Shown here: in pieces, positions 13,301-22,385 of the stretch
How positions within the stretch are numbered: position 1 is the first letter of the stretch
Layout: each line of letters starts with the position of its first letter
Source of the DNA: Beroe forskalii
Taxonomy: Eukaryota > Ctenophora > Nuda > Beroida > Beroidae
Reading direction: 5' to 3'
Assembly: GCA_011033025.1 (NCBI GenBank)
Contig: WFMF01000388.1
Location: 62,001-126,000 of the forward strand
DNA: 64,000 bases
The notes under the pieces: model-generated
Database searches by the model: none
The model's input: the letters and a program-made list of their open reading frames with translations, nothing else
Told to the model about the DNA's origin: nothing
Made by a program: the position numbers and the translations under genes

Positions 13301-16300
13301 ACACATCATAACACATGATATAAAACGATTGCAATCGAAAAGATCAAAAGAGAAACTTAGAAAAGATATCATACTATTTTTGGTTTTTCTTCGGAAGAAA
13401 TCTCAGCTTCACTTTCGTCTTGAACCTCTGTCACGTCCTCTTTCGATCGTTTTTTCGTCAGTTTCTAAACAACGTTATTGGGTAAACCTACTAACACTAT
13501 TCCCATGAGGTACATAAATACGAAGATACTTAGACTAGGTTCAGTTGTGAAGAGGTAACATAGAATTGTAGAATATAATATTGAGTAAATTTCACAAACC
13601 TTGGCAGCTTTCTCTTTTTCCTGCTTTTCTTTGAGCTGTCTCTTTGCATTCGTTTGTGCCTTTAACTTTTCTCGTTTCGTCTTGAATCCAGCTACTTTCT
13701 TCTTCTTCGCTGTTTTGACCCAGGATTTGTCAGATTCTTTGCTGGGACTGTCGAAATCGAAATCAAACTTTCCCAACTCTGGTGTTTTCGCAACGGAAGA
13801 ACTTGACTTATCAAGGAGTCTCTTCTTCAAAAGAGATCGTCTAACCGGAGGAATTGGGATAGATACATCTGGGACATTGTTGCCAGAGCTTTTTCTGGGT
13901 CGTGTCCCAAGATTTGACTCATCAATGACTCTTTTCTTCAATAAAGGTTGGCTGGCTGCAGGTGTTGGAATAGCTTCATCTGGCACATTGTCGTCAGAGC
14001 TTTTCCTTGGTCGTTTTCCAAGATTATTCAGTGATTTATTCTTAGAAACTACAAAACTTTCCGAAATGTTGTGTGAAAGATCCCGCTTTCTGGCAAATGC
14101 AGGTACCTTCTTCTTCATTTGGGAAGATGAGGTTTCTTGAGATTGGGTCTCTTGAGAACAGAGGAAGTCACCTTCTGTGTCCATCAGTTTTCGTGTGTAA
14201 TGTGATTCTAACTTTCTGAGCTTGGACAAGTCCTTGGCAGTAGTATGAACGTTTACCGGAGACTTTTTTATGGTACCATCCAGAATCTCTTTGTATAAAT
14301 CACCTGGACTTTTTGGGACATCATTCGATATGTCGAAATTTATCTGCTCTAATTGTTGGCTTAGCTCAGGTGAATTATCTGGACTTCTTTCCTCGCCTGG
14401 TGATGGTTGAGCAGCAGATTCAGGACTCTCGACTTCTGTAACCTCGTGCTTGACAACATTCGTTATCTGTATATCATCTTTTGCTTTCTTCAAGTCGAAA
14501 TTATTCTTTATAACGATTGGAACAGCAGTGTCCATGGACTCAGAAACGTCTTTATCTACTTTCGCACCAATTTTTATTACAATATCTGTGCATTCAGGCT
14601 TTTCGAATTTCAATGGCTTTTTCAAAAGCTTTTTCGGCTGATTTGAGTCACAGCGAGTGGATTTTGACGTCTCCATTAGTGATTCCTCTATTTCAGCAAC
14701 ATTCGACATATCATCAGTTGAACCAGTGCTTTCTTTCTTCGTGGCCTTTATTGAGCGAACTGTTGAACCCTTTTCCACCTCCTTTGTAGCAGATTTAGTT
14801 TGAATGCCCGACGTTTTGGAAGACACACTATCCCCACTCTCCCCACTTTTCTCTTCCGCCACAGCAACTGTCTTAGCGAATTCCTTGATAGTGTCTTCTC
14901 CTGGTGCAGAAATCTCAGATTCATCGAGTCGAGCAGTATAATCGAAGGAACTCTGGAGTTGCCAGTGATCATTGCTTTGAACGGTTACTTGAGTGTCTGG
15001 GATGAAATTTACAGGCATGGAATCTGGAATTGTAGTGTTGGAAGGTGGAAGGACAGAGTCTTCAACAGGAGACGATTGTGGTGCAAGAGGGTTTCTTAAA
15101 ATAGGTTCGGATGCAACAAAAGTACGCAGCTTTTGTGGTTGAGGTTGGGACAAACCAATCTCAAACTGTGGTAGAGGCTCGGGGATCTTCGCAGCCAACA
15201 TTTTACGAGTCTGACTAAGCCTCTCTTCTCGGTCCTGTTGAAAATATTATGACGCGAATCTCTACTTAATGCGAATAGGCATATCGTGTATCAATTTCTT
15301 GATAACTTCTAAAACTTTAAAGTAAAAACTGTTTATTAAATAGTTAATACTTTAATAGTAAGTTAGTGTTAACTGTAGGTAGACACGGTCTCAATATTGT
15401 ATGATTATGTGATTATGCGACGACAAAATTTAGAAATAATGGGCTCCTCAAATGCCACTCACCGAAACAGGTGTTGATACTATTCTCGTAACATTCCCAC
15501 ATATTTGTATTGTCTCTTCTGAAACGTCAACCCTCGTCTTGTTCATCTTAGGACTCTCAGGCAGGTGTTTGCCTAATAATCCGAGGATAGGCCCCTTCGG
15601 ATCGGGGGTCTTGTCCATCACAAAGTGAACAGTATGAGATATGTCACCCTTCCAGTTTTGTAGCAACTCACCGACAGGATTCTTGAGGGTCAAAATAAGG
15701 TGGAAATTACCATCCTCCACCACATGCACGTGTTTTGCCACAGATTTGGGTGTGATTATAAGCATGTCGTACTCAGCTCCCTCCACAGGATCCTCCTGAT
15801 ATAGGAGAACTGTCATTTTGAATCATATGGGCTGACTCAAGTGATAAACTTGAAAGTGATTAACTTCAAACTTGATATTAGTACAGAATATTCACAATAA
15901 ACGGGTAAATTGTAAAATGTTTGACGATGATTGTCACACATTATTTCAATCACTGCTTAGTGTTTTTGTGGGGCTTTGGTTATGCTTTTTATTGATACAG
16001 AGTATTCGCTAGTAACAGCTTACCTCGGAGAAGGAATCATGTACAAACATCGTCAGCGTGTCGGAACCGAAGTTGACATCAACCCAACTCTGGTTAGCAG
16101 GAATCTTTAGATCAGTAATTCCGGGGACACTGACTCGTGAACACTTGAACGAATACACCCTAGGGGAGAAATGCACAGGAGATAACTCCAGAATTGCAGG
16201 GTTACAGGCTCGGTAAGAATCCCTTTGATTATAACCCTTATTAATCACAATGTCCCGATGTCTTGGGAATTCGTAAATTTTAACGGTTTCAACATAATTT

Positions 16301-19300
16301 GGAGTTCTGGAGACAATATTTTCGTCTAAGTTTTTTACCTATTCGTAGATTTCAGGACATTCGTATAAACTAAAGGCAAGAAAATGTGGCATTCTTACTA
16401 GGAATGTCACATTTTAGAAGGATAATTAGTTTCAAACTTTCAAAATGGACGGCAGCTGCAGGTTGGCAGAAAAACAGTTCAAAAAAACTGAGAAGTGAAA
16501 GGGTATTTACATTCTTTTTTGGATTCCCTCGTTGAGAGAGTTCAGGAAAGATCTGCTGTCCACTTCAAAGTTTCTATCATCAATGGTGGGCAAGAGTTCC
16601 TGTAGCTTGGCGTTGTCAGGAAACAGCTTGTTGGCAAACCTCTTACGTTGTGCAGGATTGAACAGCCGGAAAGCAAGTTCCAAAAGGGAGAATTGGAGCT
16701 CAAAATCTCCACTCAAGCTGACTGCTTCACCGATATCTAACCTGATAGATAAGTAAATAACTGTTTGAGATACGCTTATAACTTGGTAAGTATAAAGCTA
16801 CATAACAAGGTTCTGCAATCTTACTTCCAAGCCTTACCAATTACCAATACAACATCCAAATTATTTCGTGGCACTATATCAGCATCAAGAAATGCTGCTA
16901 AATAACTGTGACTTGTAACAGAGACAGAAAAAAGATTGGACGATTTTTTTCCGTGCAATATCCAACTGACCATCACATCCCCTTTCGGGGATGGATGGCA
17001 ACTCTCAATACCGCAGAGAGTTCCACTGGGACCGAAATTGCACGAAATTGCAAGAGAGATGAAAATGTAAAATCTGGTACACACGGTAATGAAACTCACC
17101 ACTGGGCTTTCACTCGAGGCAAAGAAATTAAATGTTTGTGAACTGATTTTCCTTCATTTCCATCCAGTATTCGATTCACAAATTTAGCTGCCTGAACAGT
17201 ATGCCACATTGTACTATTGTAGTAGTCATTGTAGCATTGGAGTTGGTGTTGGTTAGCACAAGCTATATTGAATGAAAGGTTTCCAGTTAGGATCCCCAGT
17301 GTCTATTAACTTAGTAATAATAAATAATTACGATAAAAATACCACTGTATGATTAGATGATCATTGATCATATGGTCAAAACAAATTCAGGTTCCTGTTT
17401 TATGGGGAAATTCGTGTTTATGGTAACTATAGTTACATGTCAGAGACAAACCTCCATTCTCAATTCCCAAGGAAACTGGGGATCCTCCAAAGCTATTTCA
17501 AAGAGTATAGGAGCAAAAGCATTTAGGAGGGATGCCTCACCTGACAGAGGAAAATTTGATGACGTTTTCATGGTTACCTGAGGCATGCAAAAACAACAAC
17601 AAACTGAAGATATCATATTTTCAAAATAGATCTTTGAACCAGGTGTCATGTAACGAAACTGTAAATTTTCACGTCGATAATCAAACTCTATTAAAAGCAG
17701 GAACCACCAAAACCACCCGAAACCACCCGAAACCACCCAAAACCACCCGAAACCACCCAAACCCACCCTAACCGGCTAACCAACCTGATATAGCCAGGAA
17801 ATCACCAGAACCAACCCGAAACCACCAAACTCTATTAAAAGCAGGAACCACCAAAACCACCCGAAACCACCCAAAACCGCCCGAAACCACCCAACCCACC
17901 CTAACCGGCTAACCAACCTGATATAGCCAGGAAACCACCAGAACCAACCCGAAACCACCAAACCCACCTGAAACCACCCAAAAGCAGCCGAAACGGCCAA
18001 ACCCACCCAAGCCCACCCAAACCCACCAGGAACCCACCCGGACCTACCAGAAACTCTATTTTTTCAATAATCTTTTAATCAAAATATAAAAATTGCCTGA
18101 ACCCACCCCCAACCCTCTCCAAAACGAGCACAAACTTAACTCAAATGTGGAACCATCCGAAACCAGCCAAAATTCAGTGTTTGGCTGGGCTAGGGTTGGG
18201 GCAGGGCCCTAACCCTAACCCAGTTAGTGTTAGAGTTATGGTGAGAGTTATGGTTAGGGTTAGGATGGGTTTGGTTTGGTTCGGGTGGGTTTGGGTGAGT
18301 TCGGGTGGGTTCAGGTGGTCATGGGTGGGATCTGGTGGGTTTGGGTGGAACCATCTGAAAAAGTGAAAACACTGGACCACCCAGAACCCACCCGAAAGTC
18401 GAAACTAGTTGAACCAGGCAAAGCCCCGAAGTATGGGTTTTGGGTGGCTTTGGGGGGCTTTAGATGGTTTCAGGTTGGGTTTCAGGTGGTTTCAGGTGGG
18501 TTTGGTGGTTTCGTATAAGAACATAATTCCCTAACTTACAATTTATCTTGTGGTTCTGCATCTCCTGAAACGGTTTTTTTAATTTATAGATCGATTTAAA
18601 GCAAATAGTTTAGTACCTACTTTGCCAATGAAGCCAGCCCACAAATTATAAGAGAGCAAATCTTATCATAATGAAAGGTGGATTTTAAACTAAATCTTGT
18701 CTGCAGACCATAAAAATCTGAAAAGATATTAGAACTAATATTAGAACTATAGGAATTTCATATTGATGTACCTATTGAAGAATTATCTTATATATAAAGT
18801 AAATTCACACGTGAATAATGTTTGTCTGTGCGGGCGCACACCATTAAATTTGAGCTTGCCAAGTAAATATCAAGAGAAACAAAGGCAAAAGGGAGAAATG
18901 AGGCGCCGTTGCTATGGAAACCAATTTTCGCACGTGCAGATGATAATCAGTTTTTTGAGAGTGCTTTCTATTATGCTACTACTGTTAAATGTTGTGCTGC
19001 AGTTTTTGAACATTTGACATTCTTTTTACTTCAAATTCAAGATCTCAAGATGGACATAACTCGAATAAAGGAGGATAATCCAGATAGATGGTTTTCAAAA
19101 AGAACTGCGGTAGAGGTCGGCCGATAATCAATGCTCAGTCGCGTAAATGTAGTTTTTAAATTAGCCGTAAAGATCAATTTAAGGTTTACAAAAGTTCTAT
19201 TTCACCGAGTCGGATTAATTAGCAGATTACGAAGACCATTCCTGGCCTGGATCAATGTGATCAAAACAGTATGAGAATCACTATCAGTTATCAGAATCAA

Positions 19301-20966
19301 CATCATCTTGCAATCAACACAGAACAAAACACACATGGTTTAGATCGACTAAGTTTGACCGAACTACTTTGCACTCTGCTCCTTCATAAAATTCATTATT
19401 TCGTTTAAGTTAATAATTGGATTGCTACATAAGGTTTAATATTCCATTCTTTTTTCAAAATTTGCAAACGAGGTGGCGCGAAGCGCCGCCGAGTGAGCTA
19501 TGTATCCATTTATATATTAAGATATTATTCTAGCAGGTCCATCATTTACATATTATTCTAGCAGGCCCAACGGGCCTGCTAGTTCTTTATAATTAAGATT
19601 CATAATACTGTAATTAATAATTGTTATTATTGTAAAATAGCATATTTTGATCAATTGCTCTATTTGGATTCAAATAATAAGTGTTACTATGAATAGTTTA
19701 ACCAAGGTTATCAAAAGCAACTCGTAACATTACAAGGTCAAACTATGAAGTGTCAAAATATCACTTGATGAAATAAGAAAGTACCTCCATGATGTTGAGA
19801 TATGTTGCATATATTCTATTAATGTAGTGAGATTTTCTGAGTTGCTTCAGATGCTCATGAAGTGCTTGGAAAGATGTCATGAAAGATGAATTGATTTGCT
19901 CATAGCCTTTATTTTGAAGTAGCACTGATAGAAGGATAATAAGCTGTGAGGTACCAACATCATCAAGATCCTTGCATCGCTGAAAAGTTAAATAAACCTA
20001 CTTAAACTTTTTTATTTTATCACAACAATGATTTATTTGTATTAAAAATTCTTATTATGACAATAATTCAATTTTCTCAAATTATTGAGTCTAAGTGACT
20101 AGAAAAAACATCAACTAGAAAAAAAAATCTGGTTCTCCTCACAGCTTTTAGCTATGCCATGAAATAAAATAGTCACTCAATTTTAAAGTCTTAAAGAAAA
20201 TCTCACCTCAATAATGAGCTTGAGTAGTTGCGATAATATTTGACTGGTGGCATTGGGAAGTTTCCTAGATTTTATCAATTTTCCTAGTTTTCCATGATGA
20301 GAAACACTTTTGTAACCACATAACAAACTTAGTAACTGAAAATATTCATAACTTTTATCAGCTACTTGTAAAACACCTAAGGTACTACTTTAATATTCTT
20401 GTTAGTTGTTTGAAAGCAAGAAAAAAAGGGGCATGTATAACACATCAGTTGATCAAATGAAATTGGTCAATCGATCAACTCCATTTGATTGACTGATGTC
20501 TTGAATAGAATATCCTTAACCTATAAAAGAAATAGGTGACTATAATATTGCCTTGTTGAACATGACTTTATAGTCATTTTGGGCCTATATAACACATCAG
20601 TTATTCAAATGGAGTTGATTGATCTACCGATGTGTTATACAGGCCCCTTAAGATAAAAAACCTGTTTTATGAAAAGGTTTCCTAAAAACTATATTTAAAA
20701 GTTAGGGTAGGTTAATATAATATGATTAACTAGTCACAACAACAAAACACTCAAATATCCTGGCAGGGGCTGACTTTGCAATTGTGCCAATCAGTGCAGT
20801 TCAGCGCCTTTCGGCAGTGTTCAACACAAGTGTTCAGACAAGATTTTGATTCAACACCAATCAGTGCTGATCAGCACCTATCTGCAGTGAATCAGTGCTG
20901 ATCAGTGCTGATCAGAGCCAATTGCAAAGTCAACATCTGCCAATATCCTACCTCTTTCTCTGACAT
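1..20966 (-). CDS. SYCP2: SYCP2-like synaptonemal complex axial/lateral element protein, 12 exons, runs off left edge
   Basis: SYCP2 builds the meiotic chromosome axis (lateral element) and pairs with SYCP3 through a C-terminal coiled coil; these roles are known for the family. Exons read on the minus strand: 20952-20966 (ATG), 20207-20335, 19785-19979, 17452-17577, about 16825-16907 (left boundary in the transcript uncertain), 16511-16741, 16024-16159, 15463-15795, 13600-15234, 13375-13464, 13147-13209 and 1-1352 (open to the edge). All junctions are GT-AG and agree in phase, except the entry to the fifth exon. Identification rests on motifs shared in order with vertebrate SYCP2: SGDFELQ and FEVDSRSFLNSLN at the end of the armadillo-like region, VDVNFGSDTLTMFV in the Spt16M-like domain, and GKKVNYKDPLSDDD near the C-terminus. 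About 1,460 residues are in the window; human SYCP2 has about 1,530, so probably only the C-terminal coiled coil is missing. SYCP2L is the alternative name; an invertebrate gene may be ancestral to both. Confidence 0.82.
1482..1939. mobile_element. mariner-type miniature inverted-repeat element with TA target duplication, copy 1
   Basis: Terminal inverted repeats begin CCTTAGGAGGTGTATTTAT on the left and end with the complement on the right, each flanked by TA (1480-1481 and 1940-1941). This is the signature of Tc1/mariner-like miniature elements. No transposase frame is present. The interior holds two copies of a motif with AAAATGACGTCATTATC (near 1563 and 1815), so this 458-bp copy looks like a nested or partly duplicated version of the shorter copy at 61447-61643. 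It lies in an SYCP2 intron. Confidence 0.7.
2857..2949. repeat. 24-bp inverted repeat (hairpin)
   Basis: Left arm 2857-2880 starts GCGCGAAACCATG. The right arm 2926-2949 is its reverse complement with one mismatch, separated by a 45-bp loop. No target duplication or coding content is obvious; it may be a fragment of a foldback element. Confidence 0.6.
8970..8971 (+). promoter_or_regulatory. likely 3' splice site of a 5'-UTR intron of the GPCR gene
   Basis: The run TTTATTCAG directly precedes GAACATGATG, with the first Met codon at 8976. A good acceptor this close to the start suggests that the untranslated first exon and the promoter lie further upstream in 1353-8960. I found no confident donor, so this is inference. 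Confidence 0.4.
8976..11900 (+). CDS. class C (metabotropic glutamate/calcium-sensing type) GPCR, intronless coding region
   Basis: 974 residues. A hydrophobic signal segment (residues 10-25) is followed by a Venus-flytrap ligand domain (about 55-480), a cysteine-rich nine-cysteine-type domain (about 490-540, CCFTCKSC...CQACDMC), seven membrane segments (about 550-815) and a basic Ser-rich tail. Family hallmarks are IGPG (165-168), RYIGV (229-233), SDGWA (327-331), LFARSNRI before the second intracellular loop and PTNFNEARYI in the third. The Tyr and Asp that contact the ligand amino group in mGluRs seem present (Tyr240 in DTYGKIG, Asp328 in SDGWA). The serine after IGPG and the threonine in the YSATS strand are not (IGPGTPQ, LLYSTGS), so an amino-acid-like ligand is possible but glutamate is not assured. 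The ATG sits five bases after a TTTATTCAG acceptor, suggesting a 5'-UTR intron. The gene lies inside the 11.8 kb SYCP2 intron, antisense to it. Confidence 0.9.
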   Translation: MMNNIALPHLTNCLFLIYLMIYQSSCNHCQTVFQSCSRDPTHMTASNQSKGAEDGDLREHVTITTIIPLTDCYSGSECQVVGFRMLDLIGLQFAISTFTPPANFCVDIELCDSHHDSIKAVDIIGSYNFHEACDPHVTCPGDRACFTQCHHAGEGGPCSNQIAVIGPGTPQEGKALADLTSALEMPQLLYSTGSVFSDPERYEYLHQVVPSYQGQVDRILDIISEMEWRYIGVITTADTYGKIGYELLKREFDSKQSINEGVDRNCCLQFSTTMLTFRMEYRDIEAQLSGLEERTTVVVLWMEGKFVEKVLDYFRISGRRDTVYIASDGWAIDTKILTQFRDILSNRFIGLFPDTKLTTEPESISKFISFYDQNCPDFYGIFIEKCNKTKQFLKDSRIMGYSGGIIASLKSLYSALDTADMSKVKSRRALRQHLNRQLKHSLKAVGGGIRVYTMSSEGVISLTENSSSYPSDIVSRCSDPCLPHQYAVLLKESPRCCFTCKSCSRNSIVVREGGSEYCQACDMCHRPSDNYSVCVAKEVAQFSILNGDGFSVSVFLVSVLGIFCNMFVLGTLARHCSTPIVKASSPQLCYIMLVSLMLLLTAPILMVSGPGDVTCPLQRYIIGMGIVIPIAVLFARSNRINVIFNRTSFFTSSLQKMVMSVKYNVLLVAFLAAIQFCICAILHAHHEQGYHPGGANNKIHVKTLCSTDVTKFNFTMCNEDRMDLVYMWIGYICVLILATTFVSFKTRRLPTNFNEARYICLVMFVILVLTISTISAYIVLDSQVKIMYQCWSIIIAVYAILIIVYGQKMYVIYVMPDRNRRQDTNIALDRFIKRTSEHRMSSYSQLLIRPVRLSTTDSGSIHSNSKPATPTTSSSRGPWRSVSVGDTPELRMLSAKERRALFKRGSAISENENHKLSGDEKRAIFRAQKRVNKHRRTRSAGYKASASPDRDVDPLGSIRAELGFRHHLRRSSSS
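12001..12878. mobile_element. Tc1/mariner-like non-autonomous element next to the GPCR 3' end
   Basis: The left end GTGCGTTCGGAAAAGATTG and the right end CAATCATTTCCGAACGCCC are imperfect inverted repeats of about 25 bp, flanked by TA at 11999-12000 and 12879-12880. GCGTTCGGAAA termini with TA duplications are typical of Tc1/mariner elements. No recognisable transposase remains in the 878 bp. It starts 100 bp past the GPCR stop codon, so it may lie in or beyond the 3' UTR. The flanking 11901-12000 and 12879-13146 hold nothing further that I can name. Confidence 0.6.
13147..15234 (-). CDS. SYCP2: SYCP2 central disordered region (exons 9-11)
   Basis: Exon 13600-15234 is a single 545-codon exon rich in Ser, Lys, Glu and Thr with almost no hydrophobic clusters, like the long unstructured middle of vertebrate SYCP2. 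It contains SP-type sites such as DSPSKE and a basic tail (KKKKVAGFKTKREKLKAQ). A segment of about 37 residues is present twice in tandem (core RPRKSS then NVPD then LLKKR) near 13800-14040. Two short in-phase exons follow: 13375-13464 (30 codons) and 13147-13209 (21 codons, PSPSPPPSTR). The large exon begins at an acceptor after 15235 and enters in phase with DREERLSQ, so the first in-frame methionine at 15201 is not the start. Confidence 0.8.
15463..16159 (-). CDS. SYCP2: SYCP2 Spt16M-like domain exons (exons 7-8)
   Basis: Exons 16024-16159 and 15463-15795 encode the second folded module of SYCP2, the Spt16M-like domain, which is PH-like in fold in the mammalian proteins. The first reads VYSFKCSRVSVPGITDLKIP, then WVDVNFGSDTLTMFV, aligning with human VFTFPCLSAFL and WIDFNLGSQTLSFYI. 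The second continues through MLIITPKSVAKHVHVVEDG and HLILTLKNPV, aligning with the human LLTIILKNTV strand, and extends past the module. The intron between them (15796-16023) joins GAG to GAG at phase 0. The exon begins at the acceptor after 15797; the apparent ATG slightly upstream lies in the intron and is not a start. Confidence 0.82.
16511..20966 (-). CDS. SYCP2: SYCP2 N-terminal armadillo-like exons (exons 1-6)
   Basis: The start codon at 20966 opens a five-codon exon (MSEKE) ending at a GTAGGA donor. Exons 20207-20335 (43 codons), 19785-19979 (65 codons) and 17452-17577 (42 codons) follow, all phase 0, giving helical, leucine-rich sequence as expected for the armadillo-like domain that starts SYCP2. 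Exon 16511-16741 carries SGDFELQ and ends in FEVDSRSFLNSLNEG, the best match to human SYCP2 in this part. The exon between them (donor at 16825/16824, frame reading LDADIVPRNNLDVVLVIGKAWK) is open and its donor phase fits exon 6. Its acceptor phase does not fit the exon before it, so a small exon may be missed in 16910-17450. The first exon lies about 240 bp from a large minisatellite, so the promoter is squeezed between the two. Confidence 0.7.
17690..18520. repeat. AACCACCC minisatellite that flips strand, with telomere-like cores
   Basis: From about 17700 to 18050 the plus strand is built of a roughly 10-bp AACCACCCGA unit. A 142-bp higher-order copy (starting AAACTCTATTAAAAGCAGG at 17685 and again at 17828) carries a non-repeat core. 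From about 18240 to 18515 the same motif continues on the other strand (GGGTTTGGGTGGG). Between them lie CCCTAACCCTAACCC (about 18208-18222) and GGTTAGGGTTAGG (about 18252-18264), short telomere-type repeats in opposite orientation. The block sits in SYCP2 intron 3. Long open frames here (GGFGWFW type) are products of the repeat. Confidence 0.85.
18786..19582 (+). mobile_element. Helitron-like non-autonomous element (tentative)
   Basis: The left end reads A|TCTTATATATAAAG and the right end CTAG|T, matching Helitron conventions (5' TC, 3' CTRR, insertion between A and T). Just inside the 3' end are a hairpin with a GAA loop (GGTGGCGCGAAGCGCCGCC, about 19474) and a perfect hairpin with an AAC loop (19561-19579). 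Related sequence occurs at 26380-27150 and 35050-35215. The strongest shared parts are TCAAGATCTCAAGATGGA and the TTTGCRAAYGAGGTG to GTGAGCTATGTAT end region. No Rep/helicase frame is present. The hairpin abuts CTAG more closely than usual, so the family assignment is tentative. It lies in SYCP2 intron 3. Confidence 0.45.
20420..20645. repeat. inverted-repeat cluster (ACACATCAGTTGATCAAATG type)
   Basis: ATAACACATCAGTTGATCAAAT (20436 onward) pairs with CCATTTGATTGACTGATGT (20482 onward). A second, similar palindrome runs from ATAACACATCAGTTATTC (20589) to GATGTGTTATACAGGC (20624). Both start with ATGTATAAC/TATATAAC and end near GGCCC. They look like small foldback units in SYCP2 intron 1 (20336-20951). 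Function is unknown. Confidence 0.5.
20780..20935. repeat. ATCAGTGCTG short-repeat block
   Basis: ATCAGTGCTGATCAGCAC-type units recur with 10-25 bp spacing and include self-complementary GCTGATCAGC-like cores. The closing part (AGCCAATTGCAAAGTCAACATCTGCCA) has a counterpart at 27630-27650 (TTGCAAGGTGCTCATCTGCCA), linking this block to the palindromic element there. The block sits immediately in front of SYCP2 exon 1 on the intron side. Confidence 0.55.
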
Positions 20967-21059
20967 TTTGTTCAACAATAATCACTGAAAAAGGCTGATC
21001 AACATATCTTTATTTTAGGGACTACATTTTGTCTTCACTTTATGCTATGAAATAGGAAC

Positions 21060-21230
21060 AATAGTAAGAATTGCTGTAGAATTATAATATGACTAGCAGG
21101 GTGGAGGGCCCGTATAAAGAAATGAGGAATTCCCTTAAAATTGGGAAATGCTTAAAAATAAGGGAAATGCTTTAAAATAAGGGAAATGCTCTAAAAGGAA
21201 ACAAGGAAAGTAAAAGGTCGCTTGAGGAGC
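21060..21230. other. short gap between SYCP2 exon 1 and the minisatellite; candidate SYCP2 promoter region
   Basis: Upstream of the SYCP2 ATG on the minus strand lie about 240 bp before the minisatellite starts. They contain three copies of AAATAAGGGAAATGCT (21143-21195) but no clear TATA box. If exon 20952-20966 is the true first coding exon, the core promoter is here or inside the repeat. Confidence 0.3.
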
Positions 21231-22385
21231 ATATGGTGGGTTATGAGTGGAAATGGGTTGGTTATGAGTGGAAAGGTGTGGGTTATGAGTTGATTGGGGT
21301 GGGTTACAAGTCAAAAGGGGCGATTTATGAGTGGAAAGGGATGGGTTATGAATGGAAAGGGGTGGGTTATGAGTGGATTTGGGTGGGTTATGAGTGGAAA
21401 GGGGTGGGTTATGAGTTGATTGGGGTGGGTTATGAGTTGATTGGGATGGGTTATGAGTGGATTGGGGTGGGTTATGAGTGGAAAGGGATGGGTTATGAGC
21501 GGCTTGGGGTGGGTTACGAGTAGAAAGAGGTGGCTTATGAGTGGAAGGGGTTGGTTATGAGTGGAAAGGGGTGAGTTATGAGTTGATTGGGGTGGGTAAC
21601 AAGTAGAAAGGGGTGGGTTATGAGTGGAAAGGGGTGGGTTATGAGTGGAAAGGGGCTAGTTATGAGGTGAAAGGGGTGGGTTATGAATGGAAAGGGGTGG
21701 GTTATGAGTGAATTGGGGTGGGTTATCAGTGGAAAGGGGTGGGTTATGAGTGGATTGGGGTGGGTTACAGGTAGAATGGGGTGGGTTATCAGTGGAAAGG
21801 GGTTGGTTATGTGTGGATAGGGGTGGGTTATGAGTTGATTGGGGTGGGTTATGAGTTGATTGGGATGGGTTATGAGTGGATTGGGGTGGGTTATGAGTGG
21901 AAAGGGGTGGGTTATGAGCGGCTTGGGGTGGGTTATGAGCGGCTTGGGGTGGGTTACGAGTAGAAAGAGGTGGCTTATGAGTGGAAGGGGTTGGTTATGA
22001 GTGGATAGGGGTGGGTTTTGAGTGGAAAGGGGTGAGTTATGAGTTGATTGGGGTGGGTAACGAGTAGAAAGGGGTGGGTTATGAGTGAAAAGGGGTGGGT
22101 TATGAGTGGAAAGGGGCAAGTTATGAGGTGAAAGGGGTGGGTTATGAATGGAAAGGGGTGGGTCATGAGTGAATTGGGGTGGGTTATCAGTGGAAAGGGG
22201 TGGGTTATGAGTGGATTGGGTGGGTTACAAGTAGAATGGGGTGGGTTATGAGTGGAAAGGGGTTGGTTATGTGTGGAAGAGGTGGGTTATGAGCAGAAAG
22301 GGGGTGAGTTATGAGTTGATTTGGGGTGGGTAGCGAGTCGAAAGGGGTGGGTTATGAGTGGAAAGGGATTGGTTATGAATAAAGT
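21225..22385. repeat. 21-bp minisatellite (GGGGTGGGTTATGAGTGGAAA), about 55 units
   Basis: The unit GGGGTGGGTTATGAGTGGAAA varies mainly at its last six bases (GTGGAAA, GTTGATT, GTGGATT, GCGGCTT). A block of about 420 bp is duplicated (compare 21411-21660 with 21832-22080), so there is higher-order structure. Because 21 is a multiple of three, frames stay open on both strands (96 codons plus, 194 codons minus, with ITHPFPL-type repeats); I do not regard these as genes. A small satellite of the same unit occurs at 25070-25136, beyond the piggyBac-like element. One strand is strongly G-rich. From 22386 to 22614 there is only AT-rich sequence. Confidence 0.9.

Noticed and set aside
13601-14140. 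179-codon plus-strand open frame
   Set aside because: It is antisense to the large SYCP2 exon, Phe/Ser-rich as expected from the complement of Lys/Glu-rich codons, and has no domain.
16821-17102. Full 93-codon minus frame as one coding exon
   Set aside because: Only the last part fits SYCP2 by position and phase; the rest reads across likely intron sequence without similarity.
21535-22166. 194-codon minus frame of ITHPFPL repeats
   Set aside because: It is produced by the 21-bp minisatellite, whose unit is a multiple of three.
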